Positions 26,476-36,495 of a stretch of DNA of 64,000 nt are shown here, in pieces (within the stretch, counting starts at the first letter, position 1; the number at the start of each line of letters is the position of its first letter). This DNA comes from Verrucomicrobiota bacterium. GTDB lineage: Bacteria > Verrucomicrobiota > Kiritimatiellia > CAIVKH01. Under the pieces are notes generated by a model. That model searched no databases. It was not told where the DNA came from and worked only from the letters and a program-made list of their open reading frames with translations. Position numbers and translations under genes: made by a program. The stretch spans positions 62,001-126,000 of the forward strand of contig JACKPT010000004.1 in the NCBI GenBank assembly GCA_024233345.1, in the 5' to 3' direction.

Positions 26476-29400
26476 TGCATCGCGTCCGATTCATGGTGGC
26501 GGCGTTGATTGCCTGGGCAGGCGTGGCTTATGACACGTCCGCGGCGATTACTGTGCGGGCAACAGGACCCGGCGGATCGGCGGTGCAGACGCTTCCGGAC
26601 ACCGGGGGAAGTTTCGACATGAATCTTCCGCTAAACGCCAATGCGGTAAACCAGATCACCGTTTCGGCCACGGATTCCGCATCGAACCGCGTGGAAAAAA
26701 AGATCAACATCACCCAACTCTCGCTGGATAAAATCGTTGTCTCGCAAGTGACCACCGAACGCCTGGCTCCCGAACAAGTGGTTGAGCTGGTGAACCAGGG
26801 CGTCATCAACGTTGAAGATCCGGAAAACTTCAACGTCTCCACGTTTAATATCGTGTTGACCATCGGCGGCCAACGCGTACCGATTTCCACGCCGATCGTC
26901 ATGCCCGCCAGTGAACCATCCGGTTTTGAAGTCATCCGGCCTGTCTTCGATCCCGGTGCCGGCAATTCTTCCGCCCGCATCCCGGATACGGAAGTTGTTG
27001 TGTTTGAAGTTACGCCGCCCGCGCCCGCGGGAATTCCCGCCCCTCGTATTTACGGGGTGATCGTGATGGAAGGGCGCATCAAGTCGCTCAAGGAGTTTTA
27101 CAGCGTGCGGTTGCTGCTGATGAATACGTCCGGGATCTTCACCCTGAAGGATGTCCTGGCCCAGATGACCTTCCCCGATGGCGGGCTGAGCCATACGCTT
27201 CCTCAGGACGGATTTATCAGCTTTGGCGACATCCTGCCCGGCGACGGTGGCGAGCCGGGACAGAAAGAGCGCGAGTTCATTATCCGCGGCGATGAGATCG
27301 GCGTGCGCAAAGTGAAAATCGATTTTGGTGGAACCGTGGCCGGCCCCGGGTTGCCGGAAGAGGACCCGATTGCCTTCAGCGGTACCGCCGAATCCACCGT
27401 GGAGGTGAAAGGTCCACCCAGCTTCCTGGTCACCGTGATTCATCCGCCGCAGGTGTTTACCAACACGCCGTATGAACTGATTGTGGAAATCCAAAACACC
27501 GGTGAGCTGCCCGCGCTCTACGCCAGTCTGGACCTGGAAGTCGGGGCTGATGCCTTGATCGAAAATTGTGTTTACATGACCAATCTTAACGATGTGGTGT
27601 GCGCGTTCACTAACGGACCCGTGACCCGCGCGTTCGGCAATATCTTTCCCGGTGAAAAGGTGCGCGAGGTTTACCGTTTGCTCCCGCTGAAGGCGGGGCC
27701 CATCACGTCTTGTCTGGGTATTTCCGATCAGAACATCCAGTTGCAGGTCGCGGTCGGAAATATCGGGTGTCTGGTCGGCCAATATCCTCCGACGCTGGGC
27801 GTTCCGGAAGGGTTGCCCGTGGTCAATGTGGCCCCGATTCCCAATCAGCTCGGCGTGAGTCCCACCGCGCCGGTGAGCGCCTTCTTCAGCGAACTCATGG
27901 ACGAGGCCAGCATCACGACCGGCGACGGCGGATCGTTTAATGTGTTGGACCCGGCCGGAAATCTTGTGACCGGAGGGATACGCTTTGTCACCATCGGCGC
28001 CCGGACCGTGGCGATCTGGCAACGCGATGGCGGTTTTAACATCCTCGACGACAACACCAAGTACGAAGTCATCCTCACCTCCGCAATTCGCGATCTCGAA
28101 GGAAACGCGTTGTTCAATCCCTGGCAAAGCTCCTTCCGCACGACCAGCCTGCTCAATGATCAGGACCCGCCGGAATTGACCATGACCATCCTGCCTCCTG
28201 TCGACCCGAATTTTGTTTTGCCCGGTCAGTTGGTTCAGGTAAATGCGTATGCCTCCGATCAGGGCACCGGTATTCGTCGGGTCGAATTGTACATCAAGAG
28301 CCTGGATGCGACGAATGCGCTGTATCAATTAATTGATCAGAAAACGGTCTTTGATCCTTTGTCCACGCTGGAACCCAGCGTGTTTACCATCGATTCGTCT
28401 TCGTTGACACCTGGTCAGACCTATCAGCTACTCGGAACCGCCTACGATGTCGCTGGCAATGCGCGTGATTCGACGTTGTCGTTTATCGTGGCCGCCAGTG
28501 CCGATCCGCCGGTGATCACACTTCCCGCTGACCCCACCAATTTCGTTCTTCGCGGTGTCAGTGTTCCGCTCACTCCGACCTCGGTTAGCGGTGGCGTTCG
28601 GCAAGTGCAGTACCACCTCGACGGTGCAACCAATGCCTTCGCCACGGTATTTCTCGCCCCGTGGCAAACCACGCTGAGAACCTTGGATCTTGCCGTTGGT
28701 ATTCATACCGTCAAGGCGGTTGCGGTCGATGCGTTGTTGCAAACCGGTCAGGATGAATTTGTTTTTGAGTTGGTCGAAAACCTGAATGAACCGCAGGTGA
28801 ATTTCGGGGCGACGGTAAGTGGTGCGCAATACGTAACCGGCACCCCGGTCTCGGTATTGGGTTTCGTGGATGATCCGACCGGGGTGAAGTCGGTCCGCTT
28901 CTTCCTGAATGATGTGAACGGTTCGCCGCTCTCCACCAACCTGTCGCCCTTTCAGCTCGATACGACGGGACTGTCGACGGGCACATACCGCGTGATTCTT
29001 CTCGCCAGCAACAATCTCGGTATCGCCAACAATCCGCTCGATCCTTCATCGTTCGTTGAATTTACCCTGGTTCAATCGCCGCCGGGACCGCCCCCGCCAG
29101 CGCCCAACGTGACCAATCTGTCCGACCCCGATGATGGAACGACCACGGTGGTCGGCTCCAGCGTGCCCGGTGCCTCCATCATCATCCTGAATGACAGCAT
29201 TGGGGCCGTGCAGAATGTTACGGTGGCCAGCAACGGGGTGTTTACCGGGGTGATTTCTGCCGTGGGGGGCGATTCGTTGAGTCTCACCGCCTTTCACGCG
29301 CCCACATCGCCCTCCAACAGCGCTCCAACGCTGGTCACGGTACCGGTCCCTCCGGTGGTCACGAACCTGCTCGTCACGCCAGACAGTCGTACGTTTACCG

Positions 29401-32400
29401 CTGCCGGACAGTTTCAGGATTTTGTGGTGACCGCGCAACTGGCCGGTGGCGGCAGTTCCAACGTGACCGCCCGCTCCACGTTCTCGTCGAGCTCCGCGGC
29501 CATTGCTTCGGTCAATCAAGCCGGGCGTATGGTCGCACAGAACAACGGCATCGCGACCCTCACCGCAACCTTTAAAACCAACACGGCACAGGCCTCGATT
29601 ACCGTGAATATCGTCGTGCTGACCAACTTCACCGTAGCGGTATCGAAATCCACGTTGGTGTTTCCCGGCGATACCGCGTCACTTTCTGTAACGGGTCAAT
29701 ACAGCAACGGAACCAGTGCTCCACTTTCTTCCGGAATCTCTTACGGAGCCGCGAATCCTCAAGTCGTCACAGTGAGTGGTAACGGAACGATCAGTGCGAC
29801 GGGCGAGGGAACGGCCACGATATCGGTCGCCGTTGGTGCGTTGCCGCCCAAGAATATTCCTGTCACGGTCAACTTTAGCCTGAACCCGCCGCCCACCACG
29901 GCAATTTTGAGTCCGGCAAACGGTACGCAAATCGAGCGCGGACAATTCGTCACGGTAAACGCACAGGCAACGGATCCGACGGGCGGTGTCATGCGCACCG
30001 AGTTCCGCATGACCGGGGCATTTTCCTCAACCAGCAGTGTTTCGTATTCCGTGCGCGCCATAGATACACGGAGCTTCAGCTTCGCGGTACCGACCAATGC
30101 GACGATCGGAGACACCATCACCGCATCTGCCTGGTCGGTTGATGTGGGCAATTTGGTTTCGGCGACCTCAACCATCACGATGACCGTGGCCGATCTGACT
30201 GCGCCTACCGTTGCCATCACAGGACCGACGAACGGGGCCGCGTATAACGGATTGCAAACCGTGACGGTGGCGGTTGCCGTTTCCGATGCCGTCGGCGTGT
30301 CGCAGGTCCGGTATGAAACCGAAGACGCCTTTTCCTTGTCGGGCGTCAGTAACCTCGTGCCGCCGGTGGGATCAACGACTGTTTCCTTCTCCTTTGTTCT
30401 ACCGCCCAATGCGCCAAGCTCCAGTCTGGTTGTCCGGGCTTTTGCCTCCGACTTGATTGGTAATACCCGTACCTCCGCCCCGCTTTCGCTGCTCATGACC
30501 GACGCGGATATAACCCCTCCGGAAACCATCATTACCTCCGCCGTGGCCGGGTCATCGAACAGCATCGTGACCTTGAGCTATAGGGTCACCGAAGGGTTGG
30601 ATGACCTGTCCGAGGTAGGGGTCTATTACCGTCGCAATGGCATCGGTACGTTCAACCGGTGGACCGAGGTGGACGGAACGAATGTCCTGGGCCGCTATCT
30701 GCCCGCCGCAGGCAGCAACGGGGTGGTGGTGTTTGACGCCACCAAGATGGGCGGGGACGGGGTCTATGAATTTTATACGGTGGGTGTGGATGCCCGCGGC
30801 AACCGCGAATTGCCGCCGGTACTCCCGGATCAGACCTTCAGCGTGGCCCCGTTCTTTACCTGGACGACAGTGACCTCCGGCACATTCATCAGTGCGATTG
30901 ACGGAAATTACGAGGACCAGAACCTGCGCCTCTCGAATGCATATGTCGTCATCGAAGGGGCACACACGTTCGGGAATATCGAACTCCTGGGCACTTCGCG
31001 CATCACCCACGCCGCAACCACCACCACCAACGAGCCGCAGTTCAACCTGACCGCGTGGACCATCTCCGTGGCCTCGAATGCCTCCATCGATGTCACCGGA
31101 CGAGGCTACCTCGGCGGATGGCAGGGCGACAATGCATCGGTGCTGGGTCGTACCACCAACAATGCCTTCGGATCCACCGTCCGCTCTGCGGGTAGTTACG
31201 GCGGCATTGGTGGGATTGTCAGCGGGGTGCCCAACAACCTCTACGGGAGCGTAACCGCGCCCATTGAGCTCGGTTCGGGTGGTTCGAGCAATGGCGGTTC
31301 GACCTGGAAAGGCGGCAACGGCGGTGGAAGGATCGCCATCAATGCGATCAACATCGCTGCGGATGGCCCGATCCGGGCCAACGGCGATCCGAATCTTGGC
31401 GATAACAGTGGCAGTGGCTCAGGCGGTTCGGTGTATCTCATCACCCGCACCCTGTCTGGTACTGGTTGGGTGGAGGCGAATGGCGGCGGGAATCAGGTCG
31501 GCGGGGGCGGGGGTCGCGTGGCGGTGCATCATATTGATCTGGCCACCAAGGATCCGACACAGATTCGGGCGCTGGGCGGCGACGGCACCACCGTCGACGG
31601 CGGCAATGGCACGGTGTTCCTGCTCGGCTTCGGTTCCTCCAACGGGACGCTCGTCGTGGACGGACAGGGCGTATCCAGTCCGTTCTCCAGCCTACCTATT
31701 CCGGTAGGGTTCACCTTCGACAACATCATCATCCGCAACAATGCCCGCGCTATCGTGGACGACCCGATCATCGTCAACGATTCCCTGCGCATCGAAACCG
31801 GGAGTATCCTCACCCATTCCGTCGCTCAGACCAACGGCCTGCGCATCAACGCGGCCCGTGTGATCGTGGACGGTACGTCGGCCATTGATGTAACCGGCAA
31901 GGGTTACCGCGGAGGACGGCGAGACGGCAACGTAAGTAACAGCGGCGAGACCCTGGGCGGGCAAGCCGGGGCAACCATTGTCCGCTCCGGGGGCAGCTAT
32001 GGCGGACTCGGGGCCAACGGCGGCGGAGAAGGCAGCAACCTTGTCTATGGCGCGCCCGACCAACCAGACTACTTGGGCGCGGGAGGATCGAGCAACGGCG
32101 GAAGTACCTACCCGGGTGGGAACGGCGGTGGACGCGTGACCATCAACGCCACCGACCGGGTGATCATTCATGGCATGGTGGTTGCGGATGGCCAGACCGG
32201 AGGCGGCGACAATGCCGGATCCGGCGCGGGTGGTTCGATCAAGATTACCACAGGGGTCTTTGAGGGATCTGGCGGGATCCGCGCCGATGGCGGCGGCTCA
32301 CAGACCGGGGGGGGCGGCGGACGCATTTTTGTGGGATACAGTTTCCTCGGTTCCGGCACCAACGACTTTGCCAGCCTGCGCAACGTGACCGCGGCCGGCG

Positions 32401-35400
32401 GTAAGGGGAGTTCCGCCCCGGGCAGCGCGGGCACGGTGTTGCTGCGAAAGGCCGGGCAGGCTTACGGGGATCTCTACCTCGATGCCACGCTGACCAATGC
32501 CACCGCTGCGCTGTGGAGTCCGCTGACCCCCCTTGGCCTTGGACGCAGCGTGGTGTTGACCACCAATACCCTGACCCTGGATGGCGGAATCCCGATCCTG
32601 CCCGGCGGCCTAGTCGGACTGACCCTTCGCCCGAACGTGAACCATCCGGCCCGGTTCACCATCATCGAGAACTCCGCGACCACGCTGACCGTGGCGGTTA
32701 CCGGGGGAACGAACCTGACCGATGTGGCTGCAACCGGCGATCTCTACGCGATAGACTACCGGTTCGACCATGTGATCCTTCGCCGCGGCGCGTGGCTGGT
32801 CACCAGCGACAAGCTGGGCATCGAGGGGGCGCTCACCGTGAGCGAAAGCAGCGTACTTACCCATTTCGAAGCAACCACGGAATACGAGCCCGGGCTGGAT
32901 GTTGTTGCGGACACCATCGTGATTTCGAGCAACAGCGCGATCGATGTCAGCGGCCGCGGTTATCTCGGCGGTCGCCAGGGGGACAACGGTTCGACCTCTG
33001 GCCGTACCGTCAGTAATGCGCTCGGTTCCACGGTGCGATCTTCCGGCAGTTACGGTGGATTGGGCGGCACATTTGGTGGAGTCGCCAACCCGGTATATGG
33101 CGAATTGAAAAATCCGGTTGAGCTGGGATCGGGCGGGTCGAGTGACGGTGGCAGCACCTTCCGGGGCGGCGATGGCGGTGGCCGGGTGCGGCTGACCGCG
33201 AACACCATTACCGTGGACGGCGTCATTCGAGCGAATGGGAACAACAATCTCGGCAACAACAGCGGTAGCGGTTCCGGCGGCTCGATTCTGCTGGAGGCGG
33301 GCATGATCAGTGGTTCGGGGTCGGTTCAGGCCAATGGCGGGGTCAATCAGGTCGGGGGCGGTGGCGGGCGTGTGGCCGTCCGGTACACGACCCTGAATAT
33401 GGATGGGTCGCAGTTCCAGGCCCTCGGCGGAGCCGGAAGCAACGCGCAAGGCGGGCCCGGGACGGTCTTCCTGAAGAGCGCGACCCAGACCGAGGGCGAA
33501 CTGATTGTGGACGGTGGAAACCAGCCCTCGCCGCCGGATTCGGTCCTCCTTCCCGCCGGACTTTCATTCGACACCATCACCATCCGGAACATGGCCAACG
33601 TTTTGGCAGACGCGCCGATCATGGTGTCGGATGCTCTCAACTTGTTGTCCGGCAGCCGTCTCAGTCATTCGAGGGGGCTCGAGGCCGGTCTCACGATTGA
33701 AGCCGCACGGGTGCTGGTCGATGGAACCTCGGCAATTGATGTGACTGGCAAGGGCTACCGAGGCGGGTGGCGTGACGGCAATAACGCGATCAGCGGCGAG
33801 ACCTTGAATAGCCAGGCCGGGGCGACAGTGAGGCGCTCTGGCGGAAGCTATGGCGGGCTCGGGGGCAACGGTGGCGGGGAAGGCAGTAATCTGGTCTATG
33901 GAGCGCCCGATCAAGCGGACTACTTGGGCGCGGGTGGCTCGAGTAATGGTGGAAGTACCTACCCGGGCGGCAACGGCGGTGGACGCGTGACCATCAACGC
34001 CACCGACCGGGTGTTCATTCACGGCGTAGTGGTCGCGGATGGCCAGGCCGGAGGCGGCGACAATGCCGGGTCTGGCGCGGGCGGCTCGATCGAGATTGCT
34101 ACGGATATCCTTGAAGGCTCTGGAGCCATCCGTGCCGATGGTGGTGGCTTCCAGTCCGGAGGAGGCGGAGGACGCATCTTTGTGTTGTATGACGTTCTCG
34201 GTTCCGGCACCAACGATTTCAACGGCCTGCGGAACATCACCGCGGCCGGGGGCAAGGGGAGTACCTTCCCGGGCAGCGCGGGCACGGTGTTGCTGCGCCA
34301 AACCGAGCAGGCTCACGGGGATCTCTATCTTGACGCCACGGTGACCAATGCCACTGCCGCGCTGTGGAGCCCCCTAACCCCGCTCGGACTCGGACGCAAT
34401 GTGTCGCTGACCACCAATACCCTGACTCTGGATGGTGGAGTTCCGATCCTGCCCGGCGGCCTCATCGGGCTGACCCTGCGCCCGAACGTGAACCATCCGG
34501 CTGGGTTTGCCATTATCGATAACTCCGCGACCACGCTCACCGTGGCGGTCACCGGGGGAACGAACCTCACTGATGTGGCCGTGACCGGCGATCTGTACGC
34601 GGCGGACTACCGGTTCGACAACGTCATCCTGCGCCGGGGCGCGTGGCTGGTTACCAGCGACAAGCTCGGTATCGGGGGGGCGCTCACCGTGAGCGAAAAC
34701 AGCGTGATCACCCATTTCGACGCGACCGCGGAGTATGAGCCTGGGCTGGACATCACCGCGGCCACCATCGTGATCTCCACTAACAGTGCGATCGATGTGG
34801 ACGGCCGCGGGTATCTCGGGGGCCGACGGGGCGACAACAGTTCGAACGCAGGGCTCACGGTGGGCAATGTGCCCGGCTCGACGGTTCGGTCGTCCGGCAG
34901 TCATGGCGGACTGGGGGGGACGCTTGGCGGAGCCGCCAACCCGGTCTACGGCGATCTTGAGAACCCGACCGAGCTGGGCTCGGGAGGATCAAGCAACGGC
35001 GGAAGCACGTGGTTAGGCGGCGATGGAGGCGGTCGGGTGAGGCTGGTCGCCAACATGATGACTCTGGACGGATTGATCACTGCGGATGGCAGCGACAATC
35101 TCGGAGACAACAGCGGCAGCGGTTCCGGCGGTTCAATCCTGCTGGAGGTCGGCTCGCTGAACGGAGGCGGCTCGGTGCAGGCCGATGGCGGGGCCAATCA
35201 GATGGGCGGCGGCGGCGGACGCATCGCAGTGAAGTACACGTCCCTCGGGATGACACCCACCCAGTTCCGCGCGGTCGGCGGGGACGGTAGCACCACAGAC
35301 GGCGGACACGGTACGGTGTTCATGGTCGGCGCAGCTCAGACTCATGGCGATCTGTATGTCGATGGTTTCGGCTTTGTGACGGCATCCGATTCGACCCCAA

Positions 35401-36395
35401 TTCCCACCAACCGGCCCTTTGATCATGTTGTGTTCCGCAACGGCGCGCGCATCCTGCTTTCCGTCCCGTTGGTGGTCGAGGGCGACGTGCAGATCACCGG
35501 CAATACCGTAGTGACCCATCCACTCAGTTGGGAGCTGGGCCTGCGGATCGAGGCCGCCACGCTCACCATCGATACCAACAGCGCGATCGATGCGACCGCC
35601 CGGGGGTACCGCGGCGGCCGCCGTGATGGCAATGCAAGCACCCGCGGCCTGACCACCAATGAGACTCTGGGGGCTACCGTGCGTTCCGGCGGCAGTTACG
35701 GCGGCCTCGGAGGGGCGTTCAGTGGTACGCCCAACCCAGTCTACGGCGCGGCGACCAATCCCGTTCATCTCGGTTCCGGCGGTTCGAGCGACGGCGGAAG
35801 CACCTTTACCGGCGGCCACGGCGGCGGCCGTGTCACCCTGGTGGTCGACGGCCTCTTTACCCTCGACGGCGCCATTCGGGTCGATGGCGGTCCCGCTGTG
35901 GGGAATAATGCCGGCAGTGGTGCCGGTGGTTCGATTCTGATCCGGGCCAATGGTCTGGACGGAAGCGGAATCCTATCCGCGACCGGTGGTGCCTTCCAGG
36001 TCGGCGGTGGTGGTGGGCGGGTGGCCGTTTTTGTCGATACGCTTGGCCTCGATACCAACAACATGTCCGCAGCGGGCGGTGCCGGATCCTCGGTTTCTGG
36101 TCAGGATGGAACCGTGTTCCTCGACTTTGCGGTGTCCACCTTTAGCCTGCCTCGCGGAACCATTCGTACGTTTGCCATTCAGGAGGGTGTTCTGACCGTT
36201 TACTGGGATGCTGTTGACGAGGCGGGACCCGGGCGCCGCACCTTGGGATCCTCACCGGTCCACCTCGAGTTCTCCCCTCACTTGATCCCCAGTGCATGGA
36301 CCGTATATCAGGCGAATGTCCCAGCCGGTAGTGTGATCGAAAACCTTCCCCAGGATACTGAGGGTGGCTTCTTCAGGCTGGTGGAGCCAAAGTAA
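26475..36395 (+). CDS. 3306-aa secreted Ig-like / glycine-rich tandem-repeat giant protein
   Basis: A signal peptide (FMVAALIAWAGVAYDTSA) leads into Ig-like domains: an SbsA/Big_5-type domain (about 445-555, VAPIPNQLGVSPTAPVSAFF), several Big_9-like stretches, and Big_2-like domains (SVTGQYSNGTSAPLSSGISY). From about residue 1535 to the end are six glycine-rich beta-helix modules with GRGYLGG / GKGYRGG and GGSSNGGST...GGNGGGR lines. Modules alternate in two types at 795 and 1056 bp spacing, giving an 1851-bp period. The last 90 residues form a beta cap. It is probably an extracellular structural protein or adhesin; no PEP-CTERM or outer-membrane barrel is visible. Confidence 0.75.
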   Translation: MHRVRFMVAALIAWAGVAYDTSAAITVRATGPGGSAVQTLPDTGGSFDMNLPLNANAVNQITVSATDSASNRVEKKINITQLSLDKIVVSQVTTERLAPEQVVELVNQGVINVEDPENFNVSTFNIVLTIGGQRVPISTPIVMPASEPSGFEVIRPVFDPGAGNSSARIPDTEVVVFEVTPPAPAGIPAPRIYGVIVMEGRIKSLKEFYSVRLLLMNTSGIFTLKDVLAQMTFPDGGLSHTLPQDGFISFGDILPGDGGEPGQKEREFIIRGDEIGVRKVKIDFGGTVAGPGLPEEDPIAFSGTAESTVEVKGPPSFLVTVIHPPQVFTNTPYELIVEIQNTGELPALYASLDLEVGADALIENCVYMTNLNDVVCAFTNGPVTRAFGNIFPGEKVREVYRLLPLKAGPITSCLGISDQNIQLQVAVGNIGCLVGQYPPTLGVPEGLPVVNVAPIPNQLGVSPTAPVSAFFSELMDEASITTGDGGSFNVLDPAGNLVTGGIRFVTIGARTVAIWQRDGGFNILDDNTKYEVILTSAIRDLEGNALFNPWQSSFRTTSLLNDQDPPELTMTILPPVDPNFVLPGQLVQVNAYASDQGTGIRRVELYIKSLDATNALYQLIDQKTVFDPLSTLEPSVFTIDSSSLTPGQTYQLLGTAYDVAGNARDSTLSFIVAASADPPVITLPADPTNFVLRGVSVPLTPTSVSGGVRQVQYHLDGATNAFATVFLAPWQTTLRTLDLAVGIHTVKAVAVDALLQTGQDEFVFELVENLNEPQVNFGATVSGAQYVTGTPVSVLGFVDDPTGVKSVRFFLNDVNGSPLSTNLSPFQLDTTGLSTGTYRVILLASNNLGIANNPLDPSSFVEFTLVQSPPGPPPPAPNVTNLSDPDDGTTTVVGSSVPGASIIILNDSIGAVQNVTVASNGVFTGVISAVGGDSLSLTAFHAPTSPSNSAPTLVTVPVPPVVTNLLVTPDSRTFTAAGQFQDFVVTAQLAGGGSSNVTARSTFSSSSAAIASVNQAGRMVAQNNGIATLTATFKTNTAQASITVNIVVLTNFTVAVSKSTLVFPGDTASLSVTGQYSNGTSAPLSSGISYGAANPQVVTVSGNGTISATGEGTATISVAVGALPPKNIPVTVNFSLNPPPTTAILSPANGTQIERGQFVTVNAQATDPTGGVMRTEFRMTGAFSSTSSVSYSVRAIDTRSFSFAVPTNATIGDTITASAWSVDVGNLVSATSTITMTVADLTAPTVAITGPTNGAAYNGLQTVTVAVAVSDAVGVSQVRYETEDAFSLSGVSNLVPPVGSTTVSFSFVLPPNAPSSSLVVRAFASDLIGNTRTSAPLSLLMTDADITPPETIITSAVAGSSNSIVTLSYRVTEGLDDLSEVGVYYRRNGIGTFNRWTEVDGTNVLGRYLPAAGSNGVVVFDATKMGGDGVYEFYTVGVDARGNRELPPVLPDQTFSVAPFFTWTTVTSGTFISAIDGNYEDQNLRLSNAYVVIEGAHTFGNIELLGTSRITHAATTTTNEPQFNLTAWTISVASNASIDVTGRGYLGGWQGDNASVLGRTTNNAFGSTVRSAGSYGGIGGIVSGVPNNLYGSVTAPIELGSGGSSNGGSTWKGGNGGGRIAINAINIAADGPIRANGDPNLGDNSGSGSGGSVYLITRTLSGTGWVEANGGGNQVGGGGGRVAVHHIDLATKDPTQIRALGGDGTTVDGGNGTVFLLGFGSSNGTLVVDGQGVSSPFSSLPIPVGFTFDNIIIRNNARAIVDDPIIVNDSLRIETGSILTHSVAQTNGLRINAARVIVDGTSAIDVTGKGYRGGRRDGNVSNSGETLGGQAGATIVRSGGSYGGLGANGGGEGSNLVYGAPDQPDYLGAGGSSNGGSTYPGGNGGGRVTINATDRVIIHGMVVADGQTGGGDNAGSGAGGSIKITTGVFEGSGGIRADGGGSQTGGGGGRIFVGYSFLGSGTNDFASLRNVTAAGGKGSSAPGSAGTVLLRKAGQAYGDLYLDATLTNATAALWSPLTPLGLGRSVVLTTNTLTLDGGIPILPGGLVGLTLRPNVNHPARFTIIENSATTLTVAVTGGTNLTDVAATGDLYAIDYRFDHVILRRGAWLVTSDKLGIEGALTVSESSVLTHFEATTEYEPGLDVVADTIVISSNSAIDVSGRGYLGGRQGDNGSTSGRTVSNALGSTVRSSGSYGGLGGTFGGVANPVYGELKNPVELGSGGSSDGGSTFRGGDGGGRVRLTANTITVDGVIRANGNNNLGNNSGSGSGGSILLEAGMISGSGSVQANGGVNQVGGGGGRVAVRYTTLNMDGSQFQALGGAGSNAQGGPGTVFLKSATQTEGELIVDGGNQPSPPDSVLLPAGLSFDTITIRNMANVLADAPIMVSDALNLLSGSRLSHSRGLEAGLTIEAARVLVDGTSAIDVTGKGYRGGWRDGNNAISGETLNSQAGATVRRSGGSYGGLGGNGGGEGSNLVYGAPDQADYLGAGGSSNGGSTYPGGNGGGRVTINATDRVFIHGVVVADGQAGGGDNAGSGAGGSIEIATDILEGSGAIRADGGGFQSGGGGGRIFVLYDVLGSGTNDFNGLRNITAAGGKGSTFPGSAGTVLLRQTEQAHGDLYLDATVTNATAALWSPLTPLGLGRNVSLTTNTLTLDGGVPILPGGLIGLTLRPNVNHPAGFAIIDNSATTLTVAVTGGTNLTDVAVTGDLYAADYRFDNVILRRGAWLVTSDKLGIGGALTVSENSVITHFDATAEYEPGLDITAATIVISTNSAIDVDGRGYLGGRRGDNSSNAGLTVGNVPGSTVRSSGSHGGLGGTLGGAANPVYGDLENPTELGSGGSSNGGSTWLGGDGGGRVRLVANMMTLDGLITADGSDNLGDNSGSGSGGSILLEVGSLNGGGSVQADGGANQMGGGGGRIAVKYTSLGMTPTQFRAVGGDGSTTDGGHGTVFMVGAAQTHGDLYVDGFGFVTASDSTPIPTNRPFDHVVFRNGARILLSVPLVVEGDVQITGNTVVTHPLSWELGLRIEAATLTIDTNSAIDATARGYRGGRRDGNASTRGLTTNETLGATVRSGGSYGGLGGAFSGTPNPVYGAATNPVHLGSGGSSDGGSTFTGGHGGGRVTLVVDGLFTLDGAIRVDGGPAVGNNAGSGAGGSILIRANGLDGSGILSATGGAFQVGGGGGRVAVFVDTLGLDTNNMSAAGGAGSSVSGQDGTVFLDFAVSTFSLPRGTIRTFAIQEGVLTVYWDAVDEAGPGRRTLGSSPVHLEFSPHLIPSAWTVYQANVPAGSVIENLPQDTEGGFFRLVEPK
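31083..36140 (+). repeat. higher-order tandem repeat inside the giant gene, 1851-bp period
   Basis: The conserved 'Ile-Asp-Val-x-Gly-Lys/Arg-Gly-Tyr' codons begin at 31083, 31881, 32937, 33732, 34788 and 35583. Intervals are 798, 1056, 795, 1056 and 795, so the long unit is 1851 bp (617 codons; 1854 for the first). The longer interval contains an extra segment with LYLDAT and LRPNVNHPA. Units starting at 31881 and 33732 are nearly identical in protein. The sixth module is the end of the array. Confidence 0.9.
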
Positions 36396-36426
36396 GGTCA
36401 CGTCAACGAGCTTCACCAGGTTCACG

Positions 36427-36449
36427 CTGCCGAATGGAGCCATCGGCAG
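36427..36449. terminator. hairpin after the giant-protein operon
   Basis: CTGCCGA pairs with TCGGCAG, extended inside by ATGG/CCAT with a single bulged base. It is 32 nt after the giant gene's stop and 47 nt from the convergent thiD stop. No U-tract follows on either side, so a terminator role is only likely. Confidence 0.45.
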
Positions 36450-36495
36450 GCTCTACTTCTGGTAGGGAAGAGAGTTGCCATCGATCGGAGGCGCT

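Noticed and set aside
31083..36140. CRISPR or satellite array
   Set aside because: The repeats are long, in frame and inside one open reading frame, with glycine-rich protein logic; there are no spacers.
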